A DNA stretch of 64,000 bases from Picocystis sp. L7 (taxonomy: Eukaryota > Chlorophyta > Picocystophyceae > Picocystales > Picocystaceae), in contig QXJR01000023.1 in NCBI GenBank assembly GCA_020975725.1, positions 248,001 to 312,000 of the forward strand, read 5' to 3'. The position numbers were made by a program, and so were the translations under genes. Below the pieces are notes generated by a model. It did not search any database. It had not been told where the DNA came from and worked only from the letters and a program-made list of their open reading frames with translations. Of the stretch, positions 1-8,650 are shown in pieces (position 1 is the stretch's first letter; the number at the start of each line of letters is the position of its first letter).

Positions 1-149
1 TGCATGCTGTTAGGGAGAACATGGACCTGATCGGGATTGGTTCACTCATAGTCGCATCCCTCCTGTTCCTGAACATATGTGCCTGCTTTGGTACCATCGC
101 TGAGTTTACAAAAGAGAGACGCCGTACCAAGAAACAAATGGTGGATTGA
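1..149 (+). CDS. C-terminal end of a membrane protein (5' partial)
   Basis: An open frame enters at the left edge (codons from base 3) and stops with TGA at 147-149, giving 48 residues. They hold one hydrophobic segment of about 20 residues (around LIVASLLFLNICACF), then a short basic tail (KERRRTKKQ). This looks like the last transmembrane helix and cytosolic tail of a multi-pass or tail-anchored protein. An in-frame Met at bases 21-23 could also make it a small protein of its own, but the frame is open to the window edge. The family cannot be recognised from this fragment. Confidence 0.5.
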   Translation, partial: HAVRENMDLIGIGSLIVASLLFLNICACFGTIAEFTKERRRTKKQMVD

Positions 150-377
150 TGGAATGAGAGAGTCACAACATATCAGTGCATAAGTTTGAAGTGTGCTTAA
201 AAGAGGCTGGCAGGGGATGGAGCCCTCACCCTCACCATCAAAGTTTAAGGAAATCAATCCTTGGGTTGAAAGCTCCGGTACTCTGCCGCAACCATCCAGT
301 TGTCAAATGCTTCCAGTTCCTCAAAACTCACCGTTGCTGCATGTAAATCCACTGCATTTCTATGACCACAGCCCGAT

Positions 378-1370
378 TCAGGTTCTTCGATTTCGATTCT
401 GCTGGCGCTTGCTTTTGCCCAAGCGGCTGTTCTGTTTCTTCTGGATCCCTCCGCCCATTGTCTTGAGTTTCTTCTTGTCGAATCCAGCCGATTTGTAGCC
501 CGACACATCTGCCGCTGAAGCTGCGTCGTTCTGTTTCATTCGTCTCTTAGGACCCCCAAATCCAAACTTTTCGTCCTTGTACTGCCGTTTCTTGGACTTG
601 TCCCCAGCACCCTTGGGTGTTCCCCGTACAGCACCCTTGGGCGTTCCCCGTGCGGAACCCATGGGTTTTCTGCTTCGTTTGTTGTCCAAACCAGCAGCCT
701 CCGGCAAGTCTGCATCGCCTGCATAACCATTTCTCTTCCTCTGCTGTCTCCATTTGGTCACGTTTTCCACTTCTTTTTTCTTGGTCTGCGCTTTTTCTTT
801 GCGCCTCTCTGCTTCGACCTGTTTGGCATACCTTTTGCTTTCTCTGGCCTTCTTGGCTTGTTCGGCTGCCTCCATCTGGGAGCGTTCCTCAATGAGTTTC
901 TTCCTCACTTTGTCCATGTGAGCATCCGATTTGACCATTTCTGCAAAGTAATCGTCCGGACGTTGCCACTGCACACCTTTACCCTCGAAATTCTTGGCAG
1001 CCGTCTGGGCTGCCACCAGTGCCTGCTTGTAGAAAGCCAGCTCTCGTTGAAGGTCGTCGTCCACATTTTCCACTTGCTCCACGCCTTCACCCAAGGAGAC
1101 AGCCAGCGTGTCTTCCCACACCATTTCATCCTCCTGCCAAGCGAACTGGTTCAGCGAACGTGCCATCCCGCGCGTGTCGTGGGTCGTTTCACGTCGTGGA
1201 CCACTTCGTTCCGCTTCCATTTCGGCCAAGGCGGCGCGTTCCAGCTCCCATTCTTCGTCTTCTTCTTCCTCCGGATCCTCTTCTACGTATTCCTCGTCTT
1301 CTTTCGCGTGAAAACGCGCCTCCATCGCCTCTGCTTCGAGCTGCAAGCGCGCACGAGCGGCCGCCGCCAT
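378..1370 (-). CDS. EBP2: EBP2 / EBNA1BP2-like rRNA-processing protein
   Basis: Predicted 330-residue nucleolar protein for 60S subunit maturation (27S pre-rRNA processing). The conserved EBP2 core is visible: an aromatic-acidic stretch, then RPDDYFAEMVKSDAHMDKVR followed by a long charged helix and a K/R-rich tail with tandem GTPKGA motifs and NRNRR at the end, typical of nucleolar localisation. The N-terminal third is strongly acidic (EEDPEEEEDEEWELE). The frame stays open upstream to 1631, but that extension is Arg/Phe/Ser-rich and unlike the family, so Met at 1370 (MAAAARARL) is preferred. Single exon. It diverges from the TRM61 gene across 1.1 kb. Confidence 0.9.
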   Translation of the reverse strand: MAAAARARLQLEAEAMEARFHAKEDEEYVEEDPEEEEDEEWELERAALAEMEAERSGPRRETTHDTRGMARSLNQFAWQEDEMVWEDTLAVSLGEGVEQVENVDDDLQRELAFYKQALVAAQTAAKNFEGKGVQWQRPDDYFAEMVKSDAHMDKVRKKLIEERSQMEAAEQAKKARESKRYAKQVEAERRKEKAQTKKKEVENVTKWRQQRKRNGYAGDADLPEAAGLDNKRSRKPMGSARGTPKGAVRGTPKGAGDKSKKRQYKDEKFGFGGPKRRMKQNDAASAADVSGYKSAGFDKKKLKTMGGGIQKKQNSRLGKSKRQQNRNRRT

Positions 1371-2501
1371 CGTCGATCTCCGACGGAATCGGTTGGGTTC
1401 GTAAGGGAACCTTCGGGTCTGTCCCCGAATCACAAGGGAAACGCCTTCTTTTCGAAAGGGACGTCGGTCGGGTCTGAACCCGCACGAAAAGGGGAGGAGC
1501 CGAGGTCGCCACGAGTCGGACGAACCTCGAAGGAAACATCGTCTTTGACAGGAAAGAAAGGATCGGACATGAAAGCTTTGGAACGACAAATGCGAAGCAA
1601 TGCATCGAATGCAAGGAAGTGCTGCCTTCAATTAAAGCCCTAGGGAAGCGTAGGAACACGGGGCCGTACTAGGTTGTATCCAAGGTACGATACATGCTGA
1701 GAAGCAAGATTTAGCTCGCACCCGGGACAAACCATCGAATTTGCTTCGGCTTACGAACGAAGACTTGCATCCTTCACGTTCGATCGAGCTGAGAAGAAAC
1801 CGTCGGAATTAAGTTGGCTTCAATGGATCCAACGTGCCTAGACTTTTGAATAGCACCAGGGCAAATGATGGTTGGTTCAATTGAAAGGCCAACCTGTCAA
1901 GCTCAAGCAATCGAATGCGCTCGACCCTTTCGACAAAAGAATGAGTAGAAATCAACCTATCATGATGTTTTCTATTGATGCAATGGACGGGCGATCCATC
2001 GGACTCCCCAATCTTTGCATCACCGGGTGGCCCTTTGCAAACGTGCTTCGGACATGTGTGCATGTCAATGTGGATCGGACGCTATTGCACGGTTCGACGG
2101 AGTGAAATTGTCGTGAATCTCACGTTCGACCGCGACCTCGTTCTTAGCTGGCTTGCCTTTACCCGTAATGGAAAGGCATTCCAAGTTGTTGGTAACGACC
2201 ACGAGCTCTTCGCTCGACTTCGGGACAATGAAAGCTCAAAGAGACCAGTGCTTCGTTCTACTGGGCTCTTGCATTCATATACGATTGCGCGTGGGCTCAG
2301 GAGGTCGTGCGGACGCGCATGGATGCACTTGAGCCTCGGCACGCCTTTCGACCTTCTCATCCCTTCGAATGAAACTTAACCCGACGAAAACTTCCTCTCC
2401 TTGCGAGGAGGCGACTCCGCCGACACCTAGACACCTTCTGTCGGATCCCTTCCGGATTGGTGAGATTCACCTGTGGTCTTCTGAAGGCACCAGACACGAC
2501 C
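1371..2501. other. Divergent intergenic region, EBP2/TRM61
   Basis: 1.1 kb between the two start codons. No open frame looks coding. Bases 1410-1424 (CCTTCGGGTCTGTCC) match 15 consecutive bases of the 24 kb hairpin repeat unit, 40 bp upstream of the EBP2 start; this is a single isolated copy. The rest is mixed-composition sequence without recognisable repeats. Confidence 0.5.
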
Positions 2502-3518
2502 ATGGACGGCGAGCAGAAAGTCTGCTCCTTGCTCCCTGGGAATAGCCGCAGTGCAGTGGTCGATGGCTGCGTGGTGGTGGCCTATGAGGGACGCAACCGG
2601 ATGCGTGCGGTGACGGTTCGAAGTGGCGAGAAGCTGCGTACACAGCATGGAGAGTTCCTTCACGACGACTGGATTGGATCCCACTTCGGTCGGAAAGCCT
2701 TTTCGACGGTTCGTTGTGGATCCAAGCGTCGGAGACAATCCGAGGATGGGAAGGAAGGAGACCGCAACACGGATGCAGCAGGGAACGAGGACCTCAAGAA
2801 GGATGCAGGAAACTCTAGGAGGGCGTGGATCTATCTTCTGGCGCCGACATCAGAGCTGTGGACCAGAACGCTGGCTCATCGCACCCAAGTTCTGTATGTG
2901 GCAGACATCTCGCTGGCCATTGGCAGGATGGGACTCAAACCTGGCATGCACGTCTTGGAGAGTGGCACTGGCAGCGGATCCATGACGCACGCCTTGGCGA
3001 GAGCCATTGCGCCGGACGGACGGGTGGATAGCTTCGAGTTTCACGAGGCCAGGGCTCTGGCAGCCCAGGCAGACATCGAATCTCATGGCTTGGCTGGTTG
3101 CGTGAAGGTTCACGTACGGGATGTGCAACAGGATGGTTTCCCTGTTCAGGAGGAGAGCCGGGCGGATGCGGTCTTTTTGGACGTCCCAGGTCCCTGGGAG
3201 ACCATTCCTTCCTTGGCAAAGGGTTTGAAGGAGGACGCGACCCTGTGTTCCTTCTCTCCTTGCATCGAGCAAGTGCAGAAAACGTGCGCAGCCATGGCTG
3301 CTGTGGATGGTTTTTCGGACTTTCGCACGTTCGAGGTGCTGTTGCGCCAGTACGACGTTTTCACGCATCGCACCAGGCCTATGGATCGCGATTCGAACGC
3401 GGAGGAGGTGGAAGGATCCAAGCCATCCGGCGTGGTGTCCAAGCCACTGATGGATGCCAGGGGCCACACCGGATACTTGTTGTTTGCTCGTCGGGATCTG
3501 GTCCAAGGGGATCCCTAG
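2502..3518 (+). CDS. TRM61: tRNA (adenine58-N1)-methyltransferase catalytic subunit
   Basis: 338 residues. It methylates N1 of A58 in the T-loop of tRNAs using S-adenosylmethionine, acting with the non-catalytic TRM6 subunit in the nucleus. The SAM-binding motif I is clear (LESGTGSGSMTHALARAI, about residues 150-167), preceded by the family's ADISLAIGRMGLKPGMHVLE lead-in, with FEFHEARA as the ribose-binding acidic strand and AVFLDVPGPWE as the catalytic motif. The N-terminal GxxRT..G region (HGEFLHDDWIGSHFGRK) also fits TRMT61A. A basic insert (about residues 75-105) is lineage-specific. The start at 2502 (MDGEQKV) is preferred to the in-frame codon at 2457. No intron needed. Confidence 0.93.
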   Translation: MDGEQKVCSLLPGNSRSAVVDGCVVVAYEGRNRMRAVTVRSGEKLRTQHGEFLHDDWIGSHFGRKAFSTVRCGSKRRRQSEDGKEGDRNTDAAGNEDLKKDAGNSRRAWIYLLAPTSELWTRTLAHRTQVLYVADISLAIGRMGLKPGMHVLESGTGSGSMTHALARAIAPDGRVDSFEFHEARALAAQADIESHGLAGCVKVHVRDVQQDGFPVQEESRADAVFLDVPGPWETIPSLAKGLKEDATLCSFSPCIEQVQKTCAAMAAVDGFSDFRTFEVLLRQYDVFTHRTRPMDRDSNAEEVEGSKPSGVVSKPLMDARGHTGYLLFARRDLVQGDP

Positions 3519-3642
3519 CCAGGGTCTTGTCTCCACCTCTGGACACGTGAGGGGCATCTGCATGCACCAGGAGCGGTGGGCACCTCTTCCTTCCTCGCTC
3601 CCATCACCCACCCCGTGAGCGGTGTGTGGCCATGTGCCCCTC

Positions 3643-3656
3643 CCCCCCCCCCCCCT
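3643..3656 (+). repeat. Poly-C run
   Basis: A homopolymeric cytosine tract in the 272-bp spacer between TRM61 and the WD40 gene. Probably a simple slippage product; its exact length may be a sequencing artefact. Confidence 0.6.
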
Positions 3657-3763
3657 TGGAGAAGAAACTCCCCCACGTGCCCCCCTTCCTGTCTGTGTGT
3701 GTGTGGGAGAGAGGAGCCTCCCTCGGGCGCCCAGGGGGGAAGGGGAGGGGATTTAAGTCGCGG

Positions 3764-3769
3764 GTTAAC
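3764..3769. promoter_or_regulatory. GTTAAC promoter motif (single)
   Basis: GGTTAACCTCG lies 22 bp before the WD40 start codon. The same GTTAAC core, usually flanked by GG/CC or CGA, recurs just upstream of three other genes in this window (6625, 15996, 57736). Confidence 0.4.
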
Positions 3770-3790
3770 CTCGTGCGGCAATGAGGGACG

Positions 3791-5152
3791 ATGGACGTGG
3801 CCATGCCGACGCCTTCGACGCGCGTTTCGGCGTCTCCAGCGCCTTCCTGCGCGCTGCACGCGCGAGAGACCTGCCCGTGGGCCAAGGAAGCGGCCTGGAG
3901 CGCCTGGGCCGCCACCCGTCTGGCGCCGACGCGGCTCCTGGGCGGCGGAGGGAGGTGCGAAGGCGCATCCGTCGCCTTGGCCTTCGCCAAGCAAGGACGC
4001 CTCCTGGCGTCTGCATCTCGATGCGACGGACGCGTGCGCGTCTTCGACGCCTCCTCTGGAACCGTGCTGCTCCACTTCGACGCTGGACACCGCGAGAAGC
4101 TGCTCCACTTGGCCTGGAACCGCGAAGCAGACGCCATCTACACCGTGGGAAGAGACGGATGTGCGCGCGCACACGCGCTCCGAAGGGACGCCGCCACCGT
4201 GCTCGTGCCGCACGAAGCACGCGTCGTGTCCTGCGCCGATCACAGGTGCGTCCTGGTGGGATGTGCGGACGGGAAGCTCAGAGAACGCGACCTGAGGTGT
4301 CGAAACGTGCGCGTGGTCGCCCAAGGTCGTGGCGCGTGCGCGTCCTTGGACGTCCCGGAAGACGCGAACATGGCCGCCGTGGGACTCGAAGAAGGACGTG
4401 CTGGAGTGCTGGATCGGAGGAAGTGCGGCACCTGGCTCGAGACATGGGCAGGAAGAGGTGCGAGGGAAGGTCCGACACACAGCGTGCAGCTCGTGCGCGG
4501 TGGTAGGACGATGCTCGCCGACGTGGCGGGGGTAGGAACCAGGATCTACGACGTGGGCAAGCAAAGCACCAGAGGAGAATGCCTAGGGCACCTCAACGGG
4601 AGGAACGCGGCGGCACAGATGGCGGTCTTCGGGGAGAAAGAAGAGTACCTGGCCGTGGGATCCAGGAACCGGGACATCTTCGTGTATCAACTGGACACTG
4701 GTGTGCTGGTGGATCTCCTGAAGCATCCAGAAGACCCGAACGAAGGTGCCGCCACGGGAAGGACAAACATCCGCAGCTGGGATCCACTGCGTGACGAACA
4801 AGTGGATATGGATCGCCTGCCCCGGCTGCTGAGGCTGAGGAGGATGCATCCGGCCGGACTGGTGGAATGGGAAGCGAAAATGCCAACGATGGGTGGAGAA
4901 CCACAAGTTGCAGCCACGGGATGCAGGGGCATGTTTGCACCTGCCTTTGCTTCCTGCGGAGCCAACCAAACCATTGCGCTGTGGTACCCGGACGCAGACC
5001 TTCCCGCCGCACGAGGGCTCGGACGGGCACACAGGACTGTTCACATTAACGCATGCCTCTCCCGTGCACAGCTAGAAGATTTGGAAGGTTTGGAACATCA
5101 CTTTGACTCTAACACATTCCGTAGGAGATTGGAAAACTGCACGGTATCCTGA
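3791..5152 (+). CDS. WD40-repeat protein, unassigned
   Basis: 453 residues with a beta-propeller pattern: repeated strands ending in RVFD/ARAH/IFVYQLD-type motifs, for example SRCDGRVRVFDASSGTVLLHF (about 76-97) and a final SCGANQTIALWYPD blade (about 406-419). Six or seven degenerate blades can be traced. The N-terminal 45 residues are Ala/Pro/Ser-rich and look disordered. Such proteins are scaffolds for complexes; I cannot assign the subfamily. The very high GC of the first 600 bases contrasts with the more moderate 3' half. Single exon, with a GTTAAC motif 22 bp upstream. Converges on FES1. Confidence 0.75.
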   Translation: MDVAMPTPSTRVSASPAPSCALHARETCPWAKEAAWSAWAATRLAPTRLLGGGGRCEGASVALAFAKQGRLLASASRCDGRVRVFDASSGTVLLHFDAGHREKLLHLAWNREADAIYTVGRDGCARAHALRRDAATVLVPHEARVVSCADHRCVLVGCADGKLRERDLRCRNVRVVAQGRGACASLDVPEDANMAAVGLEEGRAGVLDRRKCGTWLETWAGRGAREGPTHSVQLVRGGRTMLADVAGVGTRIYDVGKQSTRGECLGHLNGRNAAAQMAVFGEKEEYLAVGSRNRDIFVYQLDTGVLVDLLKHPEDPNEGAATGRTNIRSWDPLRDEQVDMDRLPRLLRLRRMHPAGLVEWEAKMPTMGGEPQVAATGCRGMFAPAFASCGANQTIALWYPDADLPAARGLGRAHRTVHINACLSRAQLEDLEGLEHHFDSNTFRRRLENCTVS

Positions 5153-5544
5153 GTTGGAGCAATCCCTACTCGGATGGCCCAAGGACAGGCACGCACGTGT
5201 ACTCCACCATGCCCATTCCTACTCGGCGAGCATCGAAGTACATGCCCAGATCTAGGGCGCACGAGGTTTGCAAATAACGCGGATGCATGACATTCAATAT
5301 CCAGTGGACATCCTTGGTGCAGCCATGGCGAAGCCCCCTCACGACGAACACCACCGCGGTGATCAGCACTCTGCATGCCCACCCTTGCCAAACGAGTGAA
5401 CGTACGTCTGACAAGGACAGACGCCAAACTGTCGAGCCAAGTGCCTCATCGCAGTTTGTTAATTCGACAGAGCTTGAAAGAGCAATGTTCGCCCTTTGCA
5501 TTCATCAGAATGCTCACAAGTAGAGCGTTCGTACGAGCGATGTC
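5153..5544. other. Convergent 3' spacer
   Basis: 392 bp between the WD40 and FES1 stop codons. Nothing recognisable is seen; it should hold both 3' UTRs. Confidence 0.5.
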
Positions 5545-6556
5545 TCAGGGTGCTTCATCCAGAACAAGCTTTTGTAACTGCTTAATCATGGCATGCTCGT
5601 CAAGCACAGTTTCCTCGTCTTCCCTGTCCACAGCCCGCAGCGCTTTGTCGCGGACTTCCAAGGCTGCTGGCAGTGTGCTTTCCCGAGCCTGGTGGAGTGC
5701 TGTCGGATCGGCATTGTATACCACGAGCAGCAAAGAGAGGGCAGCCTCTCTCATTCCGCTGTCTTCGTGATCGATCAATCGCTCGAACTTTTCAGGGAGT
5801 CCGAGGGAGGCGATTATGCGCGCTTCCGAAGGCTCTTCCATTGCGATTGCGGCCAAGAGCTGGGCAATCTTGCGTTGTGTTCTGCTGTCCCCGTCGCTCT
5901 CATCCAGCAGCTTCAAAAGCGCCTCGTATCCTTTGCTTTCGCGAAAGGCTTCCCGTGCCGGTCGGTACCCCCTCACCAAACAAGACACGGCTAGCATACC
6001 TTTCGTCCTGCAGATGGCCACCGGATCTTCCAAGAGCTTGAGCACTTGTTGCAGAGCACCGCCTTCCAGGGCCCATTCCTGCGCGTGTGGATTGTTTTGC
6101 ACGCTTGTGGCGATGACTTCTGCGGCCCTGGACCTGAGTTTCGCTTGGTTGCATTGGGTGAGTTTCATCAGCACGCCGAACCCTCCCACACCTTTGAGAT
6201 CTTTGGCGTTGTCGATGCTTTCCACCAGGTCCTGCATTTCCTCCAGCAGCTCTGCTTTGGCGTCGACGAACTGTTCTTCGGTGTATCCTTCCGGGGGATC
6301 TTCGAGTTCCAGCACGTACGCGATTTCCTGCACCATGTGTCAGCTCTGGTTTCTTTCCACCTCGGCAATTTCGCTCGCATGGTTTCGCGCCACACACCTT
6401 CATCCTTTGCACTTGATCGATCATGTCTTGTTTCATGGCCGTTTCGAGCCATTTCCGTTCGGTTTCGTCCAGTTCTTTCGCGGGTGCGGTTCCGTCCACA
6501 TACTGGGTGCTCCATTTCAGCAGCGCCTGCCAGTTCGGATCGCCTCGCCTGGACAT
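5545..6556 (-). CDS. FES1: Hsp70 nucleotide-exchange factor FES1/HSPBP1
   Basis: Armadillo-repeat nucleotide exchange factor that releases ADP from cytosolic Hsp70. Two exons: 6556-6398 and 6327-5545, joined across a 70-nt intron (6328-6397, GTGTGTGG...GGTGCAG). Splicing restores 313 residues: an N-terminal LLKWS...DETERKWLETAMK..DMIDQVQRMK block, typical of Fes1, joined to EIAYVLELEDPPEG. Repeats follow: GGFGVLMKLTQC, AAEVIATSVQNNP.AQEWALEGGALQQVL, CRTKGMLAVSCLVRGYRPA and REAALSLLLVVYNAD. The start at 6556 (MSRRGDPNW) is preferred, though an in-frame ATG at 6616 would add 20 residues. Divergent from MED6. Confidence 0.93.
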
Positions 6557-6624
6557 CTCGCACGTGAAACGCGCTTGTGTCGCAGCGAATTCCGTGCTGC
6601 ACCGCCTCTTCGCCACGCCTTCGA

Positions 6625-6642
6625 GTTAACCATCCGGTTAAC
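6625..6642. promoter_or_regulatory. Paired GTTAAC dyad
   Basis: Two GTTAAC hexamers, 6625-6630 and 6637-6642, sit as an inverted pair (CGAGTTAACC..CCGGTTAACCTCG) 69 bp upstream of the FES1 start and in the shared FES1/MED6 promoter. A similar pair lies upstream of ORC6. Confidence 0.45.
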
Positions 6643-6726
6643 CTCGTCCCCATCGGTCGAGGCCACGGGAAAAGGGGGGCATTCCCCAACGCTTCCCTCC
6701 CAGGTGCCCCCCTTCCCTTCAAGTGG

Positions 6727-6802
6727 GTGCGACTGGCGGTGGGGTGTGACTGCTCTTGGGGGGGTGCGACTGGCGGTGGGGTGTGACTGCTCTTGGGGGT
6801 GT
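6727..6802 (+). repeat. 38-bp tandem duplication in the FES1/MED6 promoter
   Basis: Two near-identical copies of a unit beginning GTGCGACTGGCGGTGGGG and ending in TGCTCTTGGGG, starting at 6727 and 6765, immediately upstream of the MED6 start. G-rich on this strand. Confidence 0.85.
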
Positions 6803-6833
6803 GGGAAAGGGACGTGCAGTGGTGAGAAGGAGG

Positions 6834-7604
6834 ATGGAGGCGGACAGGAGCACGTGGACGGAGGAAGATCCGAAGCACGTGGTGTTTCGATTCGATCCTT
6901 GGCTGGCGACCTTTCCACTGACCGAGAACTCGGCGATGGAGTACTTCAGCCTCTCCCCCTTCTACGACCACACGTGCACCAACGAAGGGCTGCGTGCCCA
7001 AGGGATGCGGATGGACGATGGAGAAGCGTTGAAGGAAAGGACGGGAATGGAGTACGTCGTCATGGCCGCCAAACCACCCCATCTCTTCGCCATCGCCAAA
7101 AGGAAGAGAACCAGCCCGCACAAAACCAACATCGTCGCCATGTACTACATCCTGGACGGGAACGTGTATCAAGCCCCGACGCTCCGAGACGTCATCAGCA
7201 GCAGGACGGTGCGTCGAAAAACGCGAATGCGACGGGGAAAAGAAGGCGCAGTGCGATGCAAAGGGGTGAAGAAAGAAGGACTGACGATCGAAAGCGTCCG
7301 AATACGGCAGGAGAGAGCCCTGTTCAACCTGCGCGAAGCTTTCGCCTTGCTGCAGGAGGAATTGGACCTGGATGGAAAGGAAGGAGACGGTGAAATGGAA
7401 GAACGCGTCCTTCATGCCATGGAAGAACCTCGCTCGGAACACGACGTCGAAGAACGAGCCCGATTCCAACGCACGATGCTCGCGGTCCTGCGCAAGCATC
7501 CGGTGAGTTGGGAACCGAACGAAGAACAGCTGCAGGTCCAGAAACGCGTGCAAGAACAGACCTTGGACGAAGGAAGGGAAGGGACCGCGAAAGGAATCGA
7601 TTGA
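6834..7604 (+). CDS. MED6: Mediator complex subunit 6
   Basis: Head-module subunit of Mediator, bridging activators and RNA polymerase II in the nucleus. The MED6 signature is clear: FDPWLATFPLTENSAMEYFS, LSPFYDHTCTNEGLRAQG, GMEYVVMAAKPPHLFAIAKR and YYILDGNVYQAPTLRDVISS. An intron is inferred at 7209-7310 (102 nt, GTGCGTCG...TACGGCAG, with CTGAC inside). It has no in-frame stop, but it separates VISSRT from ERALFNLREAFALLQ, which are adjacent in the family, and the intervening 34 residues are unlike MED6. The spliced protein has about 222 residues. Start at 6834 (MEADRST) lies directly before the conserved block. Confidence 0.92.
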   Translation: MEADRSTWTEEDPKHVVFRFDPWLATFPLTENSAMEYFSLSPFYDHTCTNEGLRAQGMRMDDGEALKERTGMEYVVMAAKPPHLFAIAKRKRTSPHKTNIVAMYYILDGNVYQAPTLRDVISSRTVRRKTRMRRGKEGAVRCKGVKKEGLTIESVRIRQERALFNLREAFALLQEELDLDGKEGDGEMEERVLHAMEEPRSEHDVEERARFQRTMLAVLRKHPVSWEPNEEQLQVQKRVQEQTLDEGREGTAKGID

Positions 7605-7731
7605 GCAGGAAAGTAGCACGAAGAAACACAGATAGAACCACGAAAAGCACGCCTGGATTATTGGAGACACGCACACGCGAACGGCACAGGAACAACGTGT
7701 TCTCGACAGCCTACGCACGTCCGCACCGGCT

Positions 7732-8156
7732 TCAAAGGTCGTCGATTTCCATGCCGGCCTCGTTCTGAAGCATCTCCTTGACCTGCTGCTTGGTAGCAGC
7801 ATCCTTTATTTTGATCCCACGGAACACCACGTTTTTCCTGAGCTTGATTCCCTTTCCTTTCTTCTTGGCTTTCTTCGTGCCCCCATCCACCGCCATCTTC
7901 GAATCACGCGCACGTCAGGAGATCGAGACAACGCGAAGGAGTCAGTTCCCGCTCGTCCCAAAGCCGCCTTCGCACGCCATCTTCGAGACCGTCGTTCCGA
8001 GCGCGACAGCTCGTCCATTCCAGCACGCACCTTGTTCTCCGCCGCACTCTGCTTCCGTTCCCGCTTTGCGGCCCGCTTCTGTTCGAGTTCCTTCTCCCTT
8101 TGCAGATGGAACTCGTGGGCGTTCTTCCTCGTCTTGAGGTTGTTCTTCTTCGACAT
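7732..8156 (-). CDS. Small basic nuclear-type protein, unassigned (two exons)
   Basis: Exons 8156-8031 and 7896-7732 join across a 134-nt intron (7897-8030, GTGCGTGC...GATTCGAAG), giving 96 residues. Exon 1 encodes MSKKNNLKTRKNAHEF then an E/K/R-rich coiled helix; exon 2 encodes a lysine cluster (KKAKKKGKGIKLRKNVVFRG) then a short amphipathic helix and an acidic MEIDDL end. The composition suggests a ribosome-biogenesis or nucleolar factor, but I do not recognise the family and infer no function. Both exons are in phase 0 and each is clearly coding in character, so a real gene is likely. It lies tail to tail with MED6. Confidence 0.65.
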
Positions 8157-8650
8157 TGGCGCCGCACACGTTTGGCGCGGCTTCGATTCCTCCACGCCGA
8201 CACTGGTGAAACGGTCACTGAACTCGGTTCGGTTCAGGGTCTCCAAGGGAACGAGAAGCAGCCCAGGGAAGAGGACCTTGAACCACCTGGGGAGGGGAAG
8301 GAGGCGACCTGCACGCTCTTCCAAACGAAGGCTGGTGCCATGCAGAGGGACGTGGGATGCAGTTGGAAGGGTGGGAGCATCACGTCTTGCCAATGTGTGC
8401 CCGTGGGGAGCGAGAAGGACGGCCGGAGGATGGAAGAAACGTGGGCCAGGAGACAGGATACGGGCCGAAGAGGGGAGCGAAAGGTGTGCGGTAGGGAGTG
8501 GTCGAGAAGAAAGAATTAACGGTATCCAGGCCAAGAATGAGGATGCTTCCTTGTGCACCAAGCTTCCGTCCCAGCTGCCTGCTTGAATGCCGCACAGGAA
8601 CATGCAAGGACAGTTATTTCGTGGATGATGGGCCACAACAAGGGCTGGCT
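8157..8650. other. Spacer upstream of the small basic gene
   Basis: 494 bp between the M23 gene stop and the small basic protein start, both on the minus strand. Nothing recognisable beyond short open frames. Confidence 0.45.

Noticed and set aside
5816-7802. 525- and 544-codon frames over FES1/MED6
   Set aside because: They are antisense or shifted readings of two securely identified genes and include the 38-bp tandem duplication.
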